From contig DATEHG010000101.1 in assembly GCA_035279705.1 (NCBI GenBank), forward strand, positions 1-59,101: 59,101 bases of DNA, read 5' to 3'. A model generated the notes under the pieces. It was not told the origin of the DNA and did not search any database. It saw only the letters and a list, made by a program, of their open reading frames with translations. The translations under genes were made by a program, and so were the position numbers. Numbering within the stretch: position 1 is the first letter of the stretch; the number at the start of each line of letters is the position of its first letter. Below are positions 9,089 through 17,531 of this stretch, in pieces. This stretch comes from DATEHG01 sp035279705. Its GTDB lineage: Bacteria > Gemmatimonadota > Gemmatimonadetes > Gemmatimonadales > GWC2-71-9.

Positions 9089-10342
9089 CTAGCGCCGCTT
9101 CTTGAGCCACTCCGCGGGATCGAGGGCGATTCCATTGGCCCCGCGGATTTCGAAGTAGAGGTGGGGCCCTTCATCGCTGTTCTTGCCGCCGACCGTTCCG
9201 ATCACATCGCCCCTGGCCACGGTGTCGCCCGACTTCACGGCGGCCTGCTGCAGCTGGGAATAGAACGAGTAGTACCCGTTGCCGTGGTCAATGATGATTG
9301 ACAGGCCGTAGGTGCTCATGGCCCCCGAGAGAATCACCTTGCCGGACTCCACGGCCTTGATCGGAGTACCCAGGGTCGCCGCGATGCCGATGCCGTTGCG
9401 GCGCACCACCGCGCCGTTGGGCAGCGTCTGGCGGCCGAAGGTGATCACGATCGGTCCGTCCACCGGCCAGTCGAGCTTGCCGATGTCGGCCGTGGTGATG
9501 GCCCCTGCCGCCGGCGCCGCCCCGCCGCGGCTGGCCCGGGCCGCGCGGGCCCGCTCGGCAGCCACGATGATGTCATTGAGCTTGGCCTCGTCGCGGTCGA
9601 GCTGGCTCAGGCGGGTTTCAGTGTCCTTGGCCGACTTGCGGGACTCGCGGAGCCGCCGCGCGCGTTCGCCGGCCAGTTCGCCGTAGCGCCGCAGTTCGTC
9701 CTCCCGCTCATCCCGCCGCTGGCCCAGCTGGGTTCGGACGCCGAGCAGTTCGTCCCGCTGGGATTGCACGGTCTGGCGGAGCTTCTCGACTTCATCGAGC
9801 AGGGACCGGTCCTGCCGGCTGGACAGGTAGAGGTACTTGGAGCGGCTGAGCAGGTCGCCGAACGACTCGGCCGACACGAGCACCTCGAAGGACCAGAGCG
9901 AGCCGCGCTTGTAGATGTCGGCCAGGCGGTGCCCCAGCACCGCGCGCTTTTCGGCGAGATTGTCCTGGGCCAGCAGCAGGCCGGCCGTGACCCGGTCCAC
10001 CTGCGAGTTGAGGCCGTTGATCTGGGCATCGATTTCATTGACCAGCCGGTTGGTGGCCAGCCGCTGGCGCTCGATGTTGTCCAGTTCCTGGTTGAGGTCG
10101 TGCACTTCCGACTGCAGCCGCTCGCGATCGCTCTGCAGCCGCTCCCGCTCCTTGCGGATGTCCTCCAGCCGCTTGCGGGACTCTTCGAGGTCGGGGGTGG
10201 ACTGGGCGGAGAGGACAGGGGGGGCAGCGGGGCGGAGGGGCAGGTTGGTCGTGACCATGACGAACAGCGCGGCGAGGACGCGAACTCCGGGGCTCCAGTA
10301 GCCGTTGCTGCCCCGCTGCCCCCCGGCCCCCCCGTCACACAT
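9089..10342 (-). CDS. envC: EnvC-type murein hydrolase activator with degenerate LytM domain
   Basis: 417 residues: an N-terminal hydrophobic segment, long coiled coils (about 50-115 and 175-265) and a C-terminal LytM/M23 domain. The zinc ligands of active M23 peptidases are lost. HxGxD is RNGIG near residue 315, the conserved HL is QL in SFYSQL, and HLHFE is HLYFE near residue 392. That matches E. coli EnvC, which does not cut peptidoglycan itself but activates amidases when driven by FtsEX. It directly follows ftsX with an 8-base overlap, which supports the assignment. Acts in the periplasm at the division site. Confidence 0.9.
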   Translation of the reverse strand: MCDGGAGGQRGSNGYWSPGVRVLAALFVMVTTNLPLRPAAPPVLSAQSTPDLEESRKRLEDIRKERERLQSDRERLQSEVHDLNQELDNIERQRLATNRLVNEIDAQINGLNSQVDRVTAGLLLAQDNLAEKRAVLGHRLADIYKRGSLWSFEVLVSAESFGDLLSRSKYLYLSSRQDRSLLDEVEKLRQTVQSQRDELLGVRTQLGQRRDEREDELRRYGELAGERARRLRESRKSAKDTETRLSQLDRDEAKLNDIIVAAERARAARASRGGAAPAAGAITTADIGKLDWPVDGPIVITFGRQTLPNGAVVRRNGIGIAATLGTPIKAVESGKVILSGAMSTYGLSIIIDHGNGYYSFYSQLQQAAVKSGDTVARGDVIGTVGGKNSDEGPHLYFEIRGANGIALDPAEWLKKRR

Positions 10343-11204
10343 TCCTCAGATGCCTCCCGACACTCACCAGGCTGCCGCCCAGGCCGATCAGGGTTCCGAA
10401 CAGCAGCCCCACACTGGCCTGTCCCGCCTGGAAGAAGATGAGTCCCGAGGTGGCCAGGTCTGTCTGCCCCTTGAACAGGACGTAGGCGGCATAGCACATC
10501 ACGACCGCGAGCACGCCGCCAAGCAGTCCCTTGATGGCACCTTCGAGGATGAACGGTCCGCGGATAAAGTTGTTGGTTGCCCCCACCAGCCGCATGATGG
10601 CGATTTCCCGCTTGCGCTGCAGCACCGTGATCCGGATCGTCACGCCGATGATCACCACGGCCACGACGGCAAAGGCGAGCCCGATGACCAGCCCCACGAA
10701 GCCGAAGATGTTGCGCAGCCGGTCGAGTTTCTCGACCCATTCCCGCCCGTAGCGGACTTCCTCCACGAAGCGATACCCCCGGAGCCGCTCGGCCACCGCC
10801 TGCACCTGGGCCGCCTGGCGGCTGCCGTCCTTGAGCCGGATTTCCAGCGAGGCGGGCAGCGGATTCACCTGCAGGTCCTGGTAGGCGTCCTTGAATTCCA
10901 CCAGGTCGCGCTTGGCCCGCTCCAGCGCCTCGTCTTCGCTCACAAAGGTGACACTCTGAACCTCGGGGAAGGCCGCGATGTCTTCCGAGGCCATGGTCAC
11001 CGTCTCGGGCAGGGTGCCGCGGAAGAGGTAGGCCACGATTTCGACGCGGTTCTCGATCCCGTGCAGGGCCTCGCGCAGGTTGAGCGCTACCAGCCCGAAC
11101 AGCCCGACCACGAACAGCGAAAAGGCGATCGTCGTCACCGACAGCGCGGAGAGCAGCGGCGCCCGCCGGAACGAGAGCATGGCTTCGCGAATCAGGAGCC
11201 TCAT
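10335..11204 (-). CDS. ftsX: Cell division ABC transporter-like permease FtsX
   Basis: 289 residues with the FtsX layout: a first membrane helix at about 20-42, a periplasmic domain of about 115 residues, then three helices (about 166-190, 228-248 and 262-282). The cytoplasmic coupling motif KREIAIMRLVGATNNFIRGP is present. FtsX transmits FtsE ATP hydrolysis to periplasmic hydrolase activators. The start overlaps the ftsE stop (ATGA), and envC begins 8 bases before its stop, so the three proteins are translationally coupled. Confidence 0.95.
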   Translation of the reverse strand: MRLLIREAMLSFRRAPLLSALSVTTIAFSLFVVGLFGLVALNLREALHGIENRVEIVAYLFRGTLPETVTMASEDIAAFPEVQSVTFVSEDEALERAKRDLVEFKDAYQDLQVNPLPASLEIRLKDGSRQAAQVQAVAERLRGYRFVEEVRYGREWVEKLDRLRNIFGFVGLVIGLAFAVVAVVIIGVTIRITVLQRKREIAIMRLVGATNNFIRGPFILEGAIKGLLGGVLAVVMCYAAYVLFKGQTDLATSGLIFFQAGQASVGLLFGTLIGLGGSLVSVGRHLRNV

Positions 11205-11917
11205 GCGGGCTCCTCAGCGGCGGGCTCCGGCGGGGCGCCGTTCTCACCCTCGTCCAGGCCGCTGTCGAACACGATGCTGCCGTCCCGCATTTCGACGGTG
11301 CGATAGCTGGCCTGGCGCACGAGGTCGAGATCGTGGGTGGCCATGACCACGCAGGTGCCGCCGGTGTTGATGTCCCGAAGCAGCTGGAAGACGCCGCGGG
11401 TGGCCCGCTCGTCGAGGTTGCCGGTCGGCTCGTCGGCCAGGAGAATCGCCGGGTCATTGACCAGGGCGCGGGCGATGGCCACCCGCTGCTGCTCGCCGCC
11501 GGACATCTCGTGGGGATAGGCCTGGGCCTTGGAGGCGAGTCCCACCTGGTTGAGGACGCGCATGACGCGGGAGGGAATGCTCTCGGTGCGGGCGCCCGTC
11601 ACCTCGAGGGCAAAGGCCACGTTCTCCTCGGCGGTGCGGTCTTCGAGCAGGCGGAAATCCTGGAACACGATGCCCAGCCGCCGGCGGAGCCGGGGCACCT
11701 CGACGGTGCGGAGGGAGCCGACCTGGAATCCGGAAACCCGCACTTCACCGGTCGTCGGCCGGGTCTCGGCGAACATCAGCTTGAGCATGGTGCTCTTGCC
11801 GGCGCCGGAATGTCCCGTGAGGAAGACGAACTCCCCGCGGTGAATGTGGAGCGAGACATCCTTGAGCGCCGCCCCGCCCCGCGCCCAGGTCTTGGAAACG
11901 TGCACGAACTTGATCAT
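11201..11917 (-). CDS. ftsE: Cell division ATP-binding protein FtsE
   Basis: The ATG at 11917 gives 238 residues. Walker A is GHSGAGKST (35-43), the ABC signature is MSGGEQQR, Walker B is ILLADEPTGNLD and the switch His lies in ATHDLDL. FtsE powers FtsX at the inner face of the membrane. The C-terminus carries an extra acidic/proline tail (DEGENGAPPEPAAEEPA) beyond the usual end. The start overlaps the stop of the upstream PLP enzyme gene by ATGA, an unusual partner for ftsE. Confidence 0.95.
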   Translation of the reverse strand: MIKFVHVSKTWARGGAALKDVSLHIHRGEFVFLTGHSGAGKSTMLKLMFAETRPTTGEVRVSGFQVGSLRTVEVPRLRRRLGIVFQDFRLLEDRTAEENVAFALEVTGARTESIPSRVMRVLNQVGLASKAQAYPHEMSGGEQQRVAIARALVNDPAILLADEPTGNLDERATRGVFQLLRDINTGGTCVVMATHDLDLVRQASYRTVEMRDGSIVFDSGLDEGENGAPPEPAAEEPA

Positions 11918-13065
11918 CCCAGCGCCTGCTCCAGGTCGGCGATCAGGTCGGCCGAGTCCTCGATGCCGCAGGAGAGACGCACGAAGCCGTCGGGGATGCC
12001 GATCTTCATCCGCTCTTCGGACGTCATCTTGCTGTGCGAGGTAAGGCGGGGCTCCGAGATCAGGCTTTCCACTCCGGCCAGGCTCGGCGCGTGGGTGATG
12101 ATCTTGAGCTTCTTGAGGAACCGCTCGGTGGTCCGGCTTCCACCCTTGAGCTCGAGCCCGACCATGCCGCCGTAGCCGTCCAGCACTTGGGTCGCGAAGG
12201 CGTGGTCCGGATGGGAGGTGAGGCCGGGATAGTGCACCTTGGCGATGCCGGGATGACCGTCCGCCCACTGGGCCACGGCCATGCCGTTCTCGTTGTGGCG
12301 GGCCATCCGCACGCCGAGGGTCCGCATCCCGCGGTCGATCAGCCAGGCGGCGTGCGGGTCGATCGACTGGCCCCAGAGCATCATCAGCCTGGTGACTTCC
12401 TCGATGACCGAGGCCGATCCCGCCACGGCGCCGGCGATCACGTCGCTGTGGCCGTTGAGATACTTGGTGGCACTGCTGATCACGATGTCGGCGCCGTGTT
12501 CCAGCGGCCGGAAATTGACCGGGCTCGCGAAGGTGCCATCCACCAGCAGGGCCAGCCCGAATTCCTCGGCGACCCGCGCCATCGGCGTCAGGTCCAGCAC
12601 CCGCATCAGGGGATTGGTCGGCGTCTCGACGAAGAGCGCCCGGGTGGCCTTGCGGCAGGAGCGCTTCCAGAGGCGCGGCTGGTCCGGCGCCACGTAGGTG
12701 ACCTCGATGCCGAAGCGGGCCAGCTCCTCGTCGAACAGCCGCTTGGTGCCGCCGTAAATCCAGGAGCTGGAGACCAGGTGATCGCCCGGGCGCAGCACCG
12801 CGAGGTGGGCCAGCGCGGTGGCGCCCATCCCGCTGGCGACGAAGATCGCCGCCTCCGCACCTTCCAGCTGGGCGTAGCGGGCGGCAATGGCGGTCTGATT
12901 GGGATTGTTGCCGTACCGCGAGTACATCACCATCTCGTCGGAGCCGACGGGGTTGGTGAACGTGCTGCTCTGGAAGACCGGCGTCATGACCGGACTCCAG
13001 TCGGGGCGTTTGTGGGGCTGGCCGTGAATGGCGATCGTCGAGAGGCCGAGGCGTCGCTTGGTCAT
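11914..13065 (-). CDS. Cys/Met metabolism PLP enzyme (cystathionine lyase/synthase family)
   Basis: 383 residues of the trans-sulfuration fold-type I family. The PLP lysine is K201 in SSATKYLNGHSD, and the cofactor-binding Asp is D176 in LLVDGTFASP. YSRYGNNPNQ (48-57) and SLAGVESLISEP near the C-terminus are also characteristic. Members cleave or form cystathionine or act on methionine and homocysteine. The sequence alone does not settle whether this is a beta-lyase, gamma-lyase or gamma-synthase. It sits between a STAS-type regulator and ftsE with 4-base overlaps on both sides. Confidence 0.88.
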   Translation of the reverse strand: MTKRRLGLSTIAIHGQPHKRPDWSPVMTPVFQSSTFTNPVGSDEMVMYSRYGNNPNQTAIAARYAQLEGAEAAIFVASGMGATALAHLAVLRPGDHLVSSSWIYGGTKRLFDEELARFGIEVTYVAPDQPRLWKRSCRKATRALFVETPTNPLMRVLDLTPMARVAEEFGLALLVDGTFASPVNFRPLEHGADIVISSATKYLNGHSDVIAGAVAGSASVIEEVTRLMMLWGQSIDPHAAWLIDRGMRTLGVRMARHNENGMAVAQWADGHPGIAKVHYPGLTSHPDHAFATQVLDGYGGMVGLELKGGSRTTERFLKKLKIITHAPSLAGVESLISEPRLTSHSKMTSEERMKIGIPDGFVRLSCGIEDSADLIADLEQALG

Positions 13066-13604
13066 GCGAGGGGCACCGGGCGGTAGGTGGGGCCATCCGC
13101 CTGGACCAGGCGGAGCATGGCGAGATGCTGGAGCACTTCGGCGGCCTGTTCCAGCGACCAGGCCGCGGCGCCGGCCATGGTGGCCACGTCCGTCGCGCCG
13201 CGCTCGAGGATCTCGGTGAGGGCCTGCGCCAGGTCGGCGGCCAGGAAGCCGAGAATGCGGCAGGGGCCGTCGATGCCGTCGGCCACCAGTACCGCAATTT
13301 CGTGGTGGCGCAGCACGTGGTCGATGGCTTCGGAGTGATCCTCCCGCACGCCCGACAGCACCAGGTGACGGCCGGCGGGAAGGGATTCACCGAGGAGCAG
13401 CTTGGCCACGACCTCGTCCGCGCAGCTGAAGTCCACCAGCCCCACCCTGGAGAAATCGAGCAGCGTGGTGAGACTCTCCTCCGCCCGGATGGCCCGCTCG
13501 ATTCCGGAGCGCACCGCCGCGCCGGTGGCGCGGGTGACGAGATCCCGGTAGGGCGTCGCCACGGTTTCCCGGAGGACCTGATCGACCCGGATAGTCTGGA
13601 CCAT
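13062..13604 (-). CDS. STAS-like domain fused to a winged-helix-like domain
   Basis: 180 residues. Residues about 30-115 look like a STAS fold: the central strand LLDFSRVGLVDFSCADEVV has the hydrophobic pattern and a Ser (S60) where anti-anti-sigma proteins are phosphorylated. Residues about 120-178 look like a winged helix: a helix, then a turn and recognition-like helix (WSLEQAAEVLQHL), then the wing RLVQADGPTYRPV. This would join a partner-switch domain directly to a possible DNA-binding domain. The neighbouring upstream gene encodes an ATPase with its own STAS-like part, overlapping by one base (TAATG). The function is inferred from fold patterns only. Confidence 0.65.
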   Translation of the reverse strand: MVQTIRVDQVLRETVATPYRDLVTRATGAAVRSGIERAIRAEESLTTLLDFSRVGLVDFSCADEVVAKLLLGESLPAGRHLVLSGVREDHSEAIDHVLRHHEIAVLVADGIDGPCRILGFLAADLAQALTEILERGATDVATMAGAAAWSLEQAAEVLQHLAMLRLVQADGPTYRPVPLA

Positions 13605-14506
13605 TACTCGGCGGTTGGGGAAGCGGGAATGGTCACCTGGACCTGCGCCCCCGGAAAATAGGCGAGATGGTCCGTCAACGGCACGTCCTCATCCCAGGCC
13701 GGCACGATCGCGATGCGGGCGCTGCCACTCCGGATGGACAACTTGCCTTCCCAGCGGGCCAGGTACCGCTTGATGCCCGCCAATCCCTGGCCTCGGCCGG
13801 GGTCGCGGAAGCGGCTCACGTTGTGGATGACCGCCGCTTCCAGCGCGGCGCCGTCCCCCCACCGTTCGCCGTAGCGGCGGGCCTGTTCACCCTCAAGCGA
13901 GCGGCGGAAGCCGACCCCGCCGTCGCTGACCGCGATGACCACGACGCGCCGGCCCAGCCGCCGGCGGTAGTTGTAGGCGTGGACCGCAACCCAGCCGCCG
14001 GTGCCGGCGTGTTCCACGATGTTCTGGCACGCCTCCGACAGCGAAACGGAAAACCCCATCGCGGACGACGCGGCCAGGCCGAGCTTCTCGGTCAGCATCC
14101 GGCTGGCCCGCTCCTGAATCATGCCGACCACCTGGTGCACGTCGTCGGTGTTCCGGATGGCGGTCACACCGAGCAGCACGTCGGACTGATCCTCGATCTT
14201 GACCTTGGGCACCTTGCCGTGGATCTCGAACAGTTCCTCCGCCTCGCGGAAGAATCCGGTCCGGGCCCAGTAGCGGGTCACATCGTCCTGCGCGGGCACG
14301 GTGAGCAGCGGGCGCTCGCGGCGCTGTTCCTGCCACCACTGTCCTGCGGTCAGGAGGCCGACGAGTCCGTAGGGCGAAGCCCATTGCACGGGGCGGGCAT
14401 CGAACAGCGGACGGGCCAGGTCGCTCTTGTCCGCCTGCAGCGACTCGGCGAACGCCTCGAAGGTCCGGTCGTCCAGGGCATTGGGAATCTCGACGATACG
14501 GGTCAT
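13604..14506 (-). CDS. STAS-like/HATPase regulator (anti-sigma-type kinase fold)
   Basis: 300 residues. The C-terminal half is a GHKL ATPase: N-box SLSEACQNIVEHAG (156-169), G1 box SDGGVGF (194-200) and G2-like GRGQGLAGIK (237-246). This is the pattern of anti-sigma kinases such as SpoIIAB and RsbW and their relatives. The N-terminal hundred residues (WASPYGLVGLLTAG, 42-55) resemble a STAS-like domain. The gene lies between a PfkB kinase (ATGA overlap) and the STAS-winged-helix protein (1-base overlap). The pair may form a partner-switching regulator; no sigma factor gene is nearby. Confidence 0.75.
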   Translation of the reverse strand: MTRIVEIPNALDDRTFEAFAESLQADKSDLARPLFDARPVQWASPYGLVGLLTAGQWWQEQRRERPLLTVPAQDDVTRYWARTGFFREAEELFEIHGKVPKVKIEDQSDVLLGVTAIRNTDDVHQVVGMIQERASRMLTEKLGLAASSAMGFSVSLSEACQNIVEHAGTGGWVAVHAYNYRRRLGRRVVVIAVSDGGVGFRRSLEGEQARRYGERWGDGAALEAAVIHNVSRFRDPGRGQGLAGIKRYLARWEGKLSIRSGSARIAIVPAWDEDVPLTDHLAYFPGAQVQVTIPASPTAE

Positions 14507-15450
14507 GCGCTGGCCAGCGAGCCGCGGAGGAGCGCCGCCAGGTCTGACGCGCCGCGGAGGGCGGCGTTGCGCGCGGCGATCCGGTTGGCCTGCGCCATTG
14601 CCTGGTCCACGGGGTCGCCGCCGAGCAGCCGGCTCACCAGCGCGGCGCCGAAAATGTCACCGCAGCCGGTCGGGTCGACGGCGTCGACCCTTGGCGCCTC
14701 GATGAGAGCAGTCCGTACCGGGTCACCCGGAGCGCCCGCGCCGAAGGGGGCCCGGCCCGGCCCCTGGACGTACACGGCCCCGCGGGCCCCCAGCGTCACC
14801 GCCAGCAGCGAGACCCCCGCGCCGAGCGCCTCGGCGGCCGCGCCCATCGGATCGGGTGAGATCTGGTGCATCTCGTCTTCATTCAATTGCACCGCGTCGA
14901 AGCAGGAAAACCAGTCGCGCAGACTCTCGACCGGGCGCAGCACCCGCACCCCGTCCGGCGGCATGCCGAAGAACAGGCTGTGCAGATCGGCGTAGAGCGG
15001 GCCGGCAAAGCCGCGCCGCAGCGCCTGCGCCGTGCCCAGCGGCATCTCGAAGCCGGAGATGAAATTGACGTAGACCGCGTCGAGATCCCGGACCAGCGGG
15101 CCCAGCTCCGCCCAGGTCCATCCCGGCACCCCGCCGCTCATCCGTTCGGTGCGCCGCTCGCCCTCGGTATATCGCAGCGTGACCCGGTTATTGGGCACCG
15201 TGACTTCCACGGCGCGCCCGCCCGGAATCATCCGTTGATAGCCGCGGAAGAGCGCCTCGGCCTTCCGTGCCAGATCCCGGCCGACCTTGATCAGCGGAAC
15301 AATCTGCCAGCCTTCGGCAAGGCTGGCCTCGAATCCTGCGAGCGCGTAGGCAATGCCGCCCCACTCCTCGACCGGCGTTTCATGAACGTCGCGCCCGTGG
15401 ATGACATCCCAGACCAGGGAGCCGACGACGCCGAGACGCTTGGGGCTCAT
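14503..15450 (-). CDS. PfkB-family carbohydrate kinase
   Basis: The ATG at 15450 gives 315 residues starting MSPKRLGVVGSLVWDVI, the usual PfkB N-terminus. The C-terminal active-site signature is DPTGCGDIFGAAL near residue 258, with the catalytic Asp in GCGD. The family phosphorylates sugars or nucleosides with ATP. The substrate is not evident; the WGGIAYALAGFEA stretch replaces the usual GGAxxNxA and may shift specificity. The downstream ATPase gene overlaps by ATGA. A heptamer array at 15461-15488 sits in the short gap to the ROK kinase gene. Confidence 0.88.
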   Translation of the reverse strand: MSPKRLGVVGSLVWDVIHGRDVHETPVEEWGGIAYALAGFEASLAEGWQIVPLIKVGRDLARKAEALFRGYQRMIPGGRAVEVTVPNNRVTLRYTEGERRTERMSGGVPGWTWAELGPLVRDLDAVYVNFISGFEMPLGTAQALRRGFAGPLYADLHSLFFGMPPDGVRVLRPVESLRDWFSCFDAVQLNEDEMHQISPDPMGAAAEALGAGVSLLAVTLGARGAVYVQGPGRAPFGAGAPGDPVRTALIEAPRVDAVDPTGCGDIFGAALVSRLLGGDPVDQAMAQANRIAARNAALRGASDLAALLRGSLASA

Positions 15451-15460
15451 GCCGAACGGG

Positions 15461-15488
15461 TGAGCGGTGAGCGGTAAGCGGTGAGCGG
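15461..15488. repeat. Heptamer array, TRAGCGG x4
   Basis: TGAGCGG, TGAGCGG, TAAGCGG, TGAGCGG with exact 7-base period. It lies in the 49-base gap between the stop of the ROK kinase gene and the start of the PfkB gene, so it would be in their shared mRNA. The unit is the reverse complement of the CCGCTCA unit at 17483-17503. Confidence 0.9.
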
Positions 15489-15499
15489 GAACAGCGCGT

Positions 15500-16489
15500 T
15501 CACGGCTTGACGATCCCCGCCTCCACCTGCTCCTGGAAGGCGCGCACCGCGCCGTACACACCGGCACCCTGCAGCGTGCCGGGGACGATGCGGCAGGCTT
15601 CGACCGCCGGCTTGAAGGCGCGCCGGGACACCTCGCGGCGCAGCGGTGCGAAGAGGGTCTCACCCGCCTGCGTCACACCGCCGCAGAGCACCACCACTTC
15701 GGGGTTGAAGATATTGACGAGGTTGGCCACCGCGGCACCCAGGAACTTGGCGGTGTCCCGCACCACTTCGAGGGCCAGCTCGTCGCCCGCATGGGCGGAC
15801 TCGTAGACGATGGCAGCGGTGATCCTGCCGAGATCGCCCTTCACCCGCTCCGAAAGGTCTGTCTGGGCGCCGCTTTCGATCGCCTCCACCGCGCGCAGTG
15901 CGATGTTGGGTCCGGAAGCATAGGCCTCGATGCAGCCATAGTTGCCGCACTTGCAGCGGCGGCCGTTGGCGTCGATGGTCGTGTGCCCCACCTCGCCCGC
16001 CATGTCGGTGGCGCCGTGGTAGAGGCGGCCGTCGATGATGATGCCGCCGCCGATGCCCGTCCCGAGGGTCAGACCGATCGCGGTCCTGGTACCCTGGGCC
16101 GCGCCCCGCCACCACTCGCCCAGCACCGCGCAGTTGGCGTCGTTGTCGAGCGCCGCCGGCAAGCCGAGTCCGTCGCTGATCCGCTGGCGGAGCGGCATGT
16201 TGACCCAGCCCAGGTTCGGCGTCAGCAGCACGATGCCGTGGTGGATGTCGAGCGGGCCCGGGGCCCCGATCCCGACTCCGCCGATCTTCACGCCGGGCAG
16301 CGCGCTCCTGGTGGCCTCGATGCTCCGCCGGGCCAGCGCCACGATCCGGCCGATGACCGCGTCGGCCCCTTCCTCGGCGCGGGTCATGTCGCTGAGCAGC
16401 CCATAGTGGGCCCGCCCGTCTGCCGTTACGCATCCCGCCACGATGTTGGTGCCGCCGAGGTCGATCCCGACGATGCACTCCTCAGGCAT
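15500..16489 (-). CDS. ROK-family sugar kinase (glucokinase-like)
   Basis: 329 residues with the N-terminal phosphate-binding motif GIDLGGTNI, the catalytic Asp region LDNDANCAVLGEW, the adenosine-side LTLGTGIGGGII, the ROK zinc motif CKCGNYGCIE and LCGGVTQAGE near the C-terminus. Full-length ROK enzymes without an N-terminal helix-turn-helix, as here, are usually glucokinases or related hexose kinases in the cytosol. It lies 3 bases after the GT9 gene in the long minus-strand operon. Confidence 0.92.
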   Translation of the reverse strand: MPEECIVGIDLGGTNIVAGCVTADGRAHYGLLSDMTRAEEGADAVIGRIVALARRSIEATRSALPGVKIGGVGIGAPGPLDIHHGIVLLTPNLGWVNMPLRQRISDGLGLPAALDNDANCAVLGEWWRGAAQGTRTAIGLTLGTGIGGGIIIDGRLYHGATDMAGEVGHTTIDANGRRCKCGNYGCIEAYASGPNIALRAVEAIESGAQTDLSERVKGDLGRITAAIVYESAHAGDELALEVVRDTAKFLGAAVANLVNIFNPEVVVLCGGVTQAGETLFAPLRREVSRRAFKPAVEACRIVPGTLQGAGVYGAVRAFQEQVEAGIVKP

Positions 16490-16492
16490 GGC

Positions 16493-17497
16493 TCAGTTCT
16501 CCACGATTCGGGACGCGGCTTCGTCGACCGTGATCAGGGCAAGGCACTCGCGAACGGCATCCGGCAGCAGGGTGCCGGCTCCATGACGGGGACACTGGTT
16601 GGCCCGGCAGGGCACGCAGGGCAGCTCCGGATGGCGCAGCAGCGCGGTTCCCGGACCCAGTGGTCCCGTCTCGGCCGGATCGCCGGCGCCCCAGAAGGAC
16701 AGGGTGGGCGTGCCGACCGCAGCGGCGAGGTGCATGGGGCCACTGTCATTGGTCACCAGCAACCGGCAGGCGGCCAGGCCCGCGGCGAGTGCCGGCAGGT
16801 CCGTCCGGCCGCCGAGGTCGAGCGCGCTCTGGCCCGCCACCTGCTCCGTCAGGGCGGCCTCGCCCGGCCCGCCGAAAATTACCGTGGGAATCTTTCGCGC
16901 GGCCAGCCGCCCGACCAGCTGGGCGAATCGCTCCGCGGCCCAGCGCCTCGAGGAGGCGTTACTGCCGGGAAATATCCCGATTGGTCGCTCGACGCCGCCG
17001 GACACTTCGCGCCAGCGCGTGAGTCCGGCGGCCGAGGGCGCGAGGCGCGGTACGGGAGGTGCCGCCGGCGCCGAACCGGTCACCAGGACGAGGTAGCTGC
17101 TGGCGCGATGCATCCCGGCCAGCAGGGCCGGGGACACCGGATCGGTCAGCAGCAGGGTGCGGGCGTCGGTCGCGCTGCCTCTCCGCCGCTTGACCCCCGC
17201 GAGCCGGAAGAGCACCGCGGAGGACAGGGAGGGGGTGAGAAGGACGCCGCGGTCGAACGCTTCCTGCCGGATGGCGCGCGCGGCGTCAAGCAGCGCCCGG
17301 GCCCCGCGGTCGAGCGGCAGAATCGATGCGGGAAGCGCGGCCATCTCGAGCAGCGGCACGAGCGGCCGCCGGACGGCGATAGTCTGGGCGCCAGCGGCCC
17401 CGAGTGCCGGCAGCGCCATGACCAGGTCACCGAGGTGGTTCGGGGCCCGGACGATGAGATCAGGGTGCCGGGCTGGAGCCTCCCGCTCACTGCTCAC
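16493..17497 (-). CDS. Glycosyltransferase family 9 (heptosyltransferase-like)
   Basis: 334 residues of the GT9/WaaF type, which transfer heptose or another sugar to the lipopolysaccharide core at the inner membrane. Visible features are PNHLGDLVMALPAL near the N-terminus and the nucleotide-sugar site VTNDSGPMHLAAAVGTP, followed by LSFWGAGDP and a Cys-rich segment (LPCVPCRANQCPRHG) typical of the family. The only usable start is a GTG at 17497, because an in-frame stop (TGA, 17501-17503) lies just upstream. That GTG is part of a heptamer array, so the first residues are repeat-derived. Confidence 0.88.
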   Translation of the reverse strand: MSSEREAPARHPDLIVRAPNHLGDLVMALPALGAAGAQTIAVRRPLVPLLEMAALPASILPLDRGARALLDAARAIRQEAFDRGVLLTPSLSSAVLFRLAGVKRRRGSATDARTLLLTDPVSPALLAGMHRASSYLVLVTGSAPAAPPVPRLAPSAAGLTRWREVSGGVERPIGIFPGSNASSRRWAAERFAQLVGRLAARKIPTVIFGGPGEAALTEQVAGQSALDLGGRTDLPALAAGLAACRLLVTNDSGPMHLAAAVGTPTLSFWGAGDPAETGPLGPGTALLRHPELPCVPCRANQCPRHGAGTLLPDAVRECLALITVDEAASRIVEN

Positions 17498-17503
17498 CGC
17501 TCA
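17483..17503. repeat. Heptamer array, CYGCTCA x3, carrying the GT9 start codon
   Basis: CCGCTCA, CTGCTCA, CCGCTCA with a 7-base period. On the minus strand the array provides both the upstream in-frame TGA and the GTG start of the glycosyltransferase gene. Confidence 0.85.
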
Positions 17504-17531
17504 CCCCGATACGGGCTCAAGCTGTCTCCCG

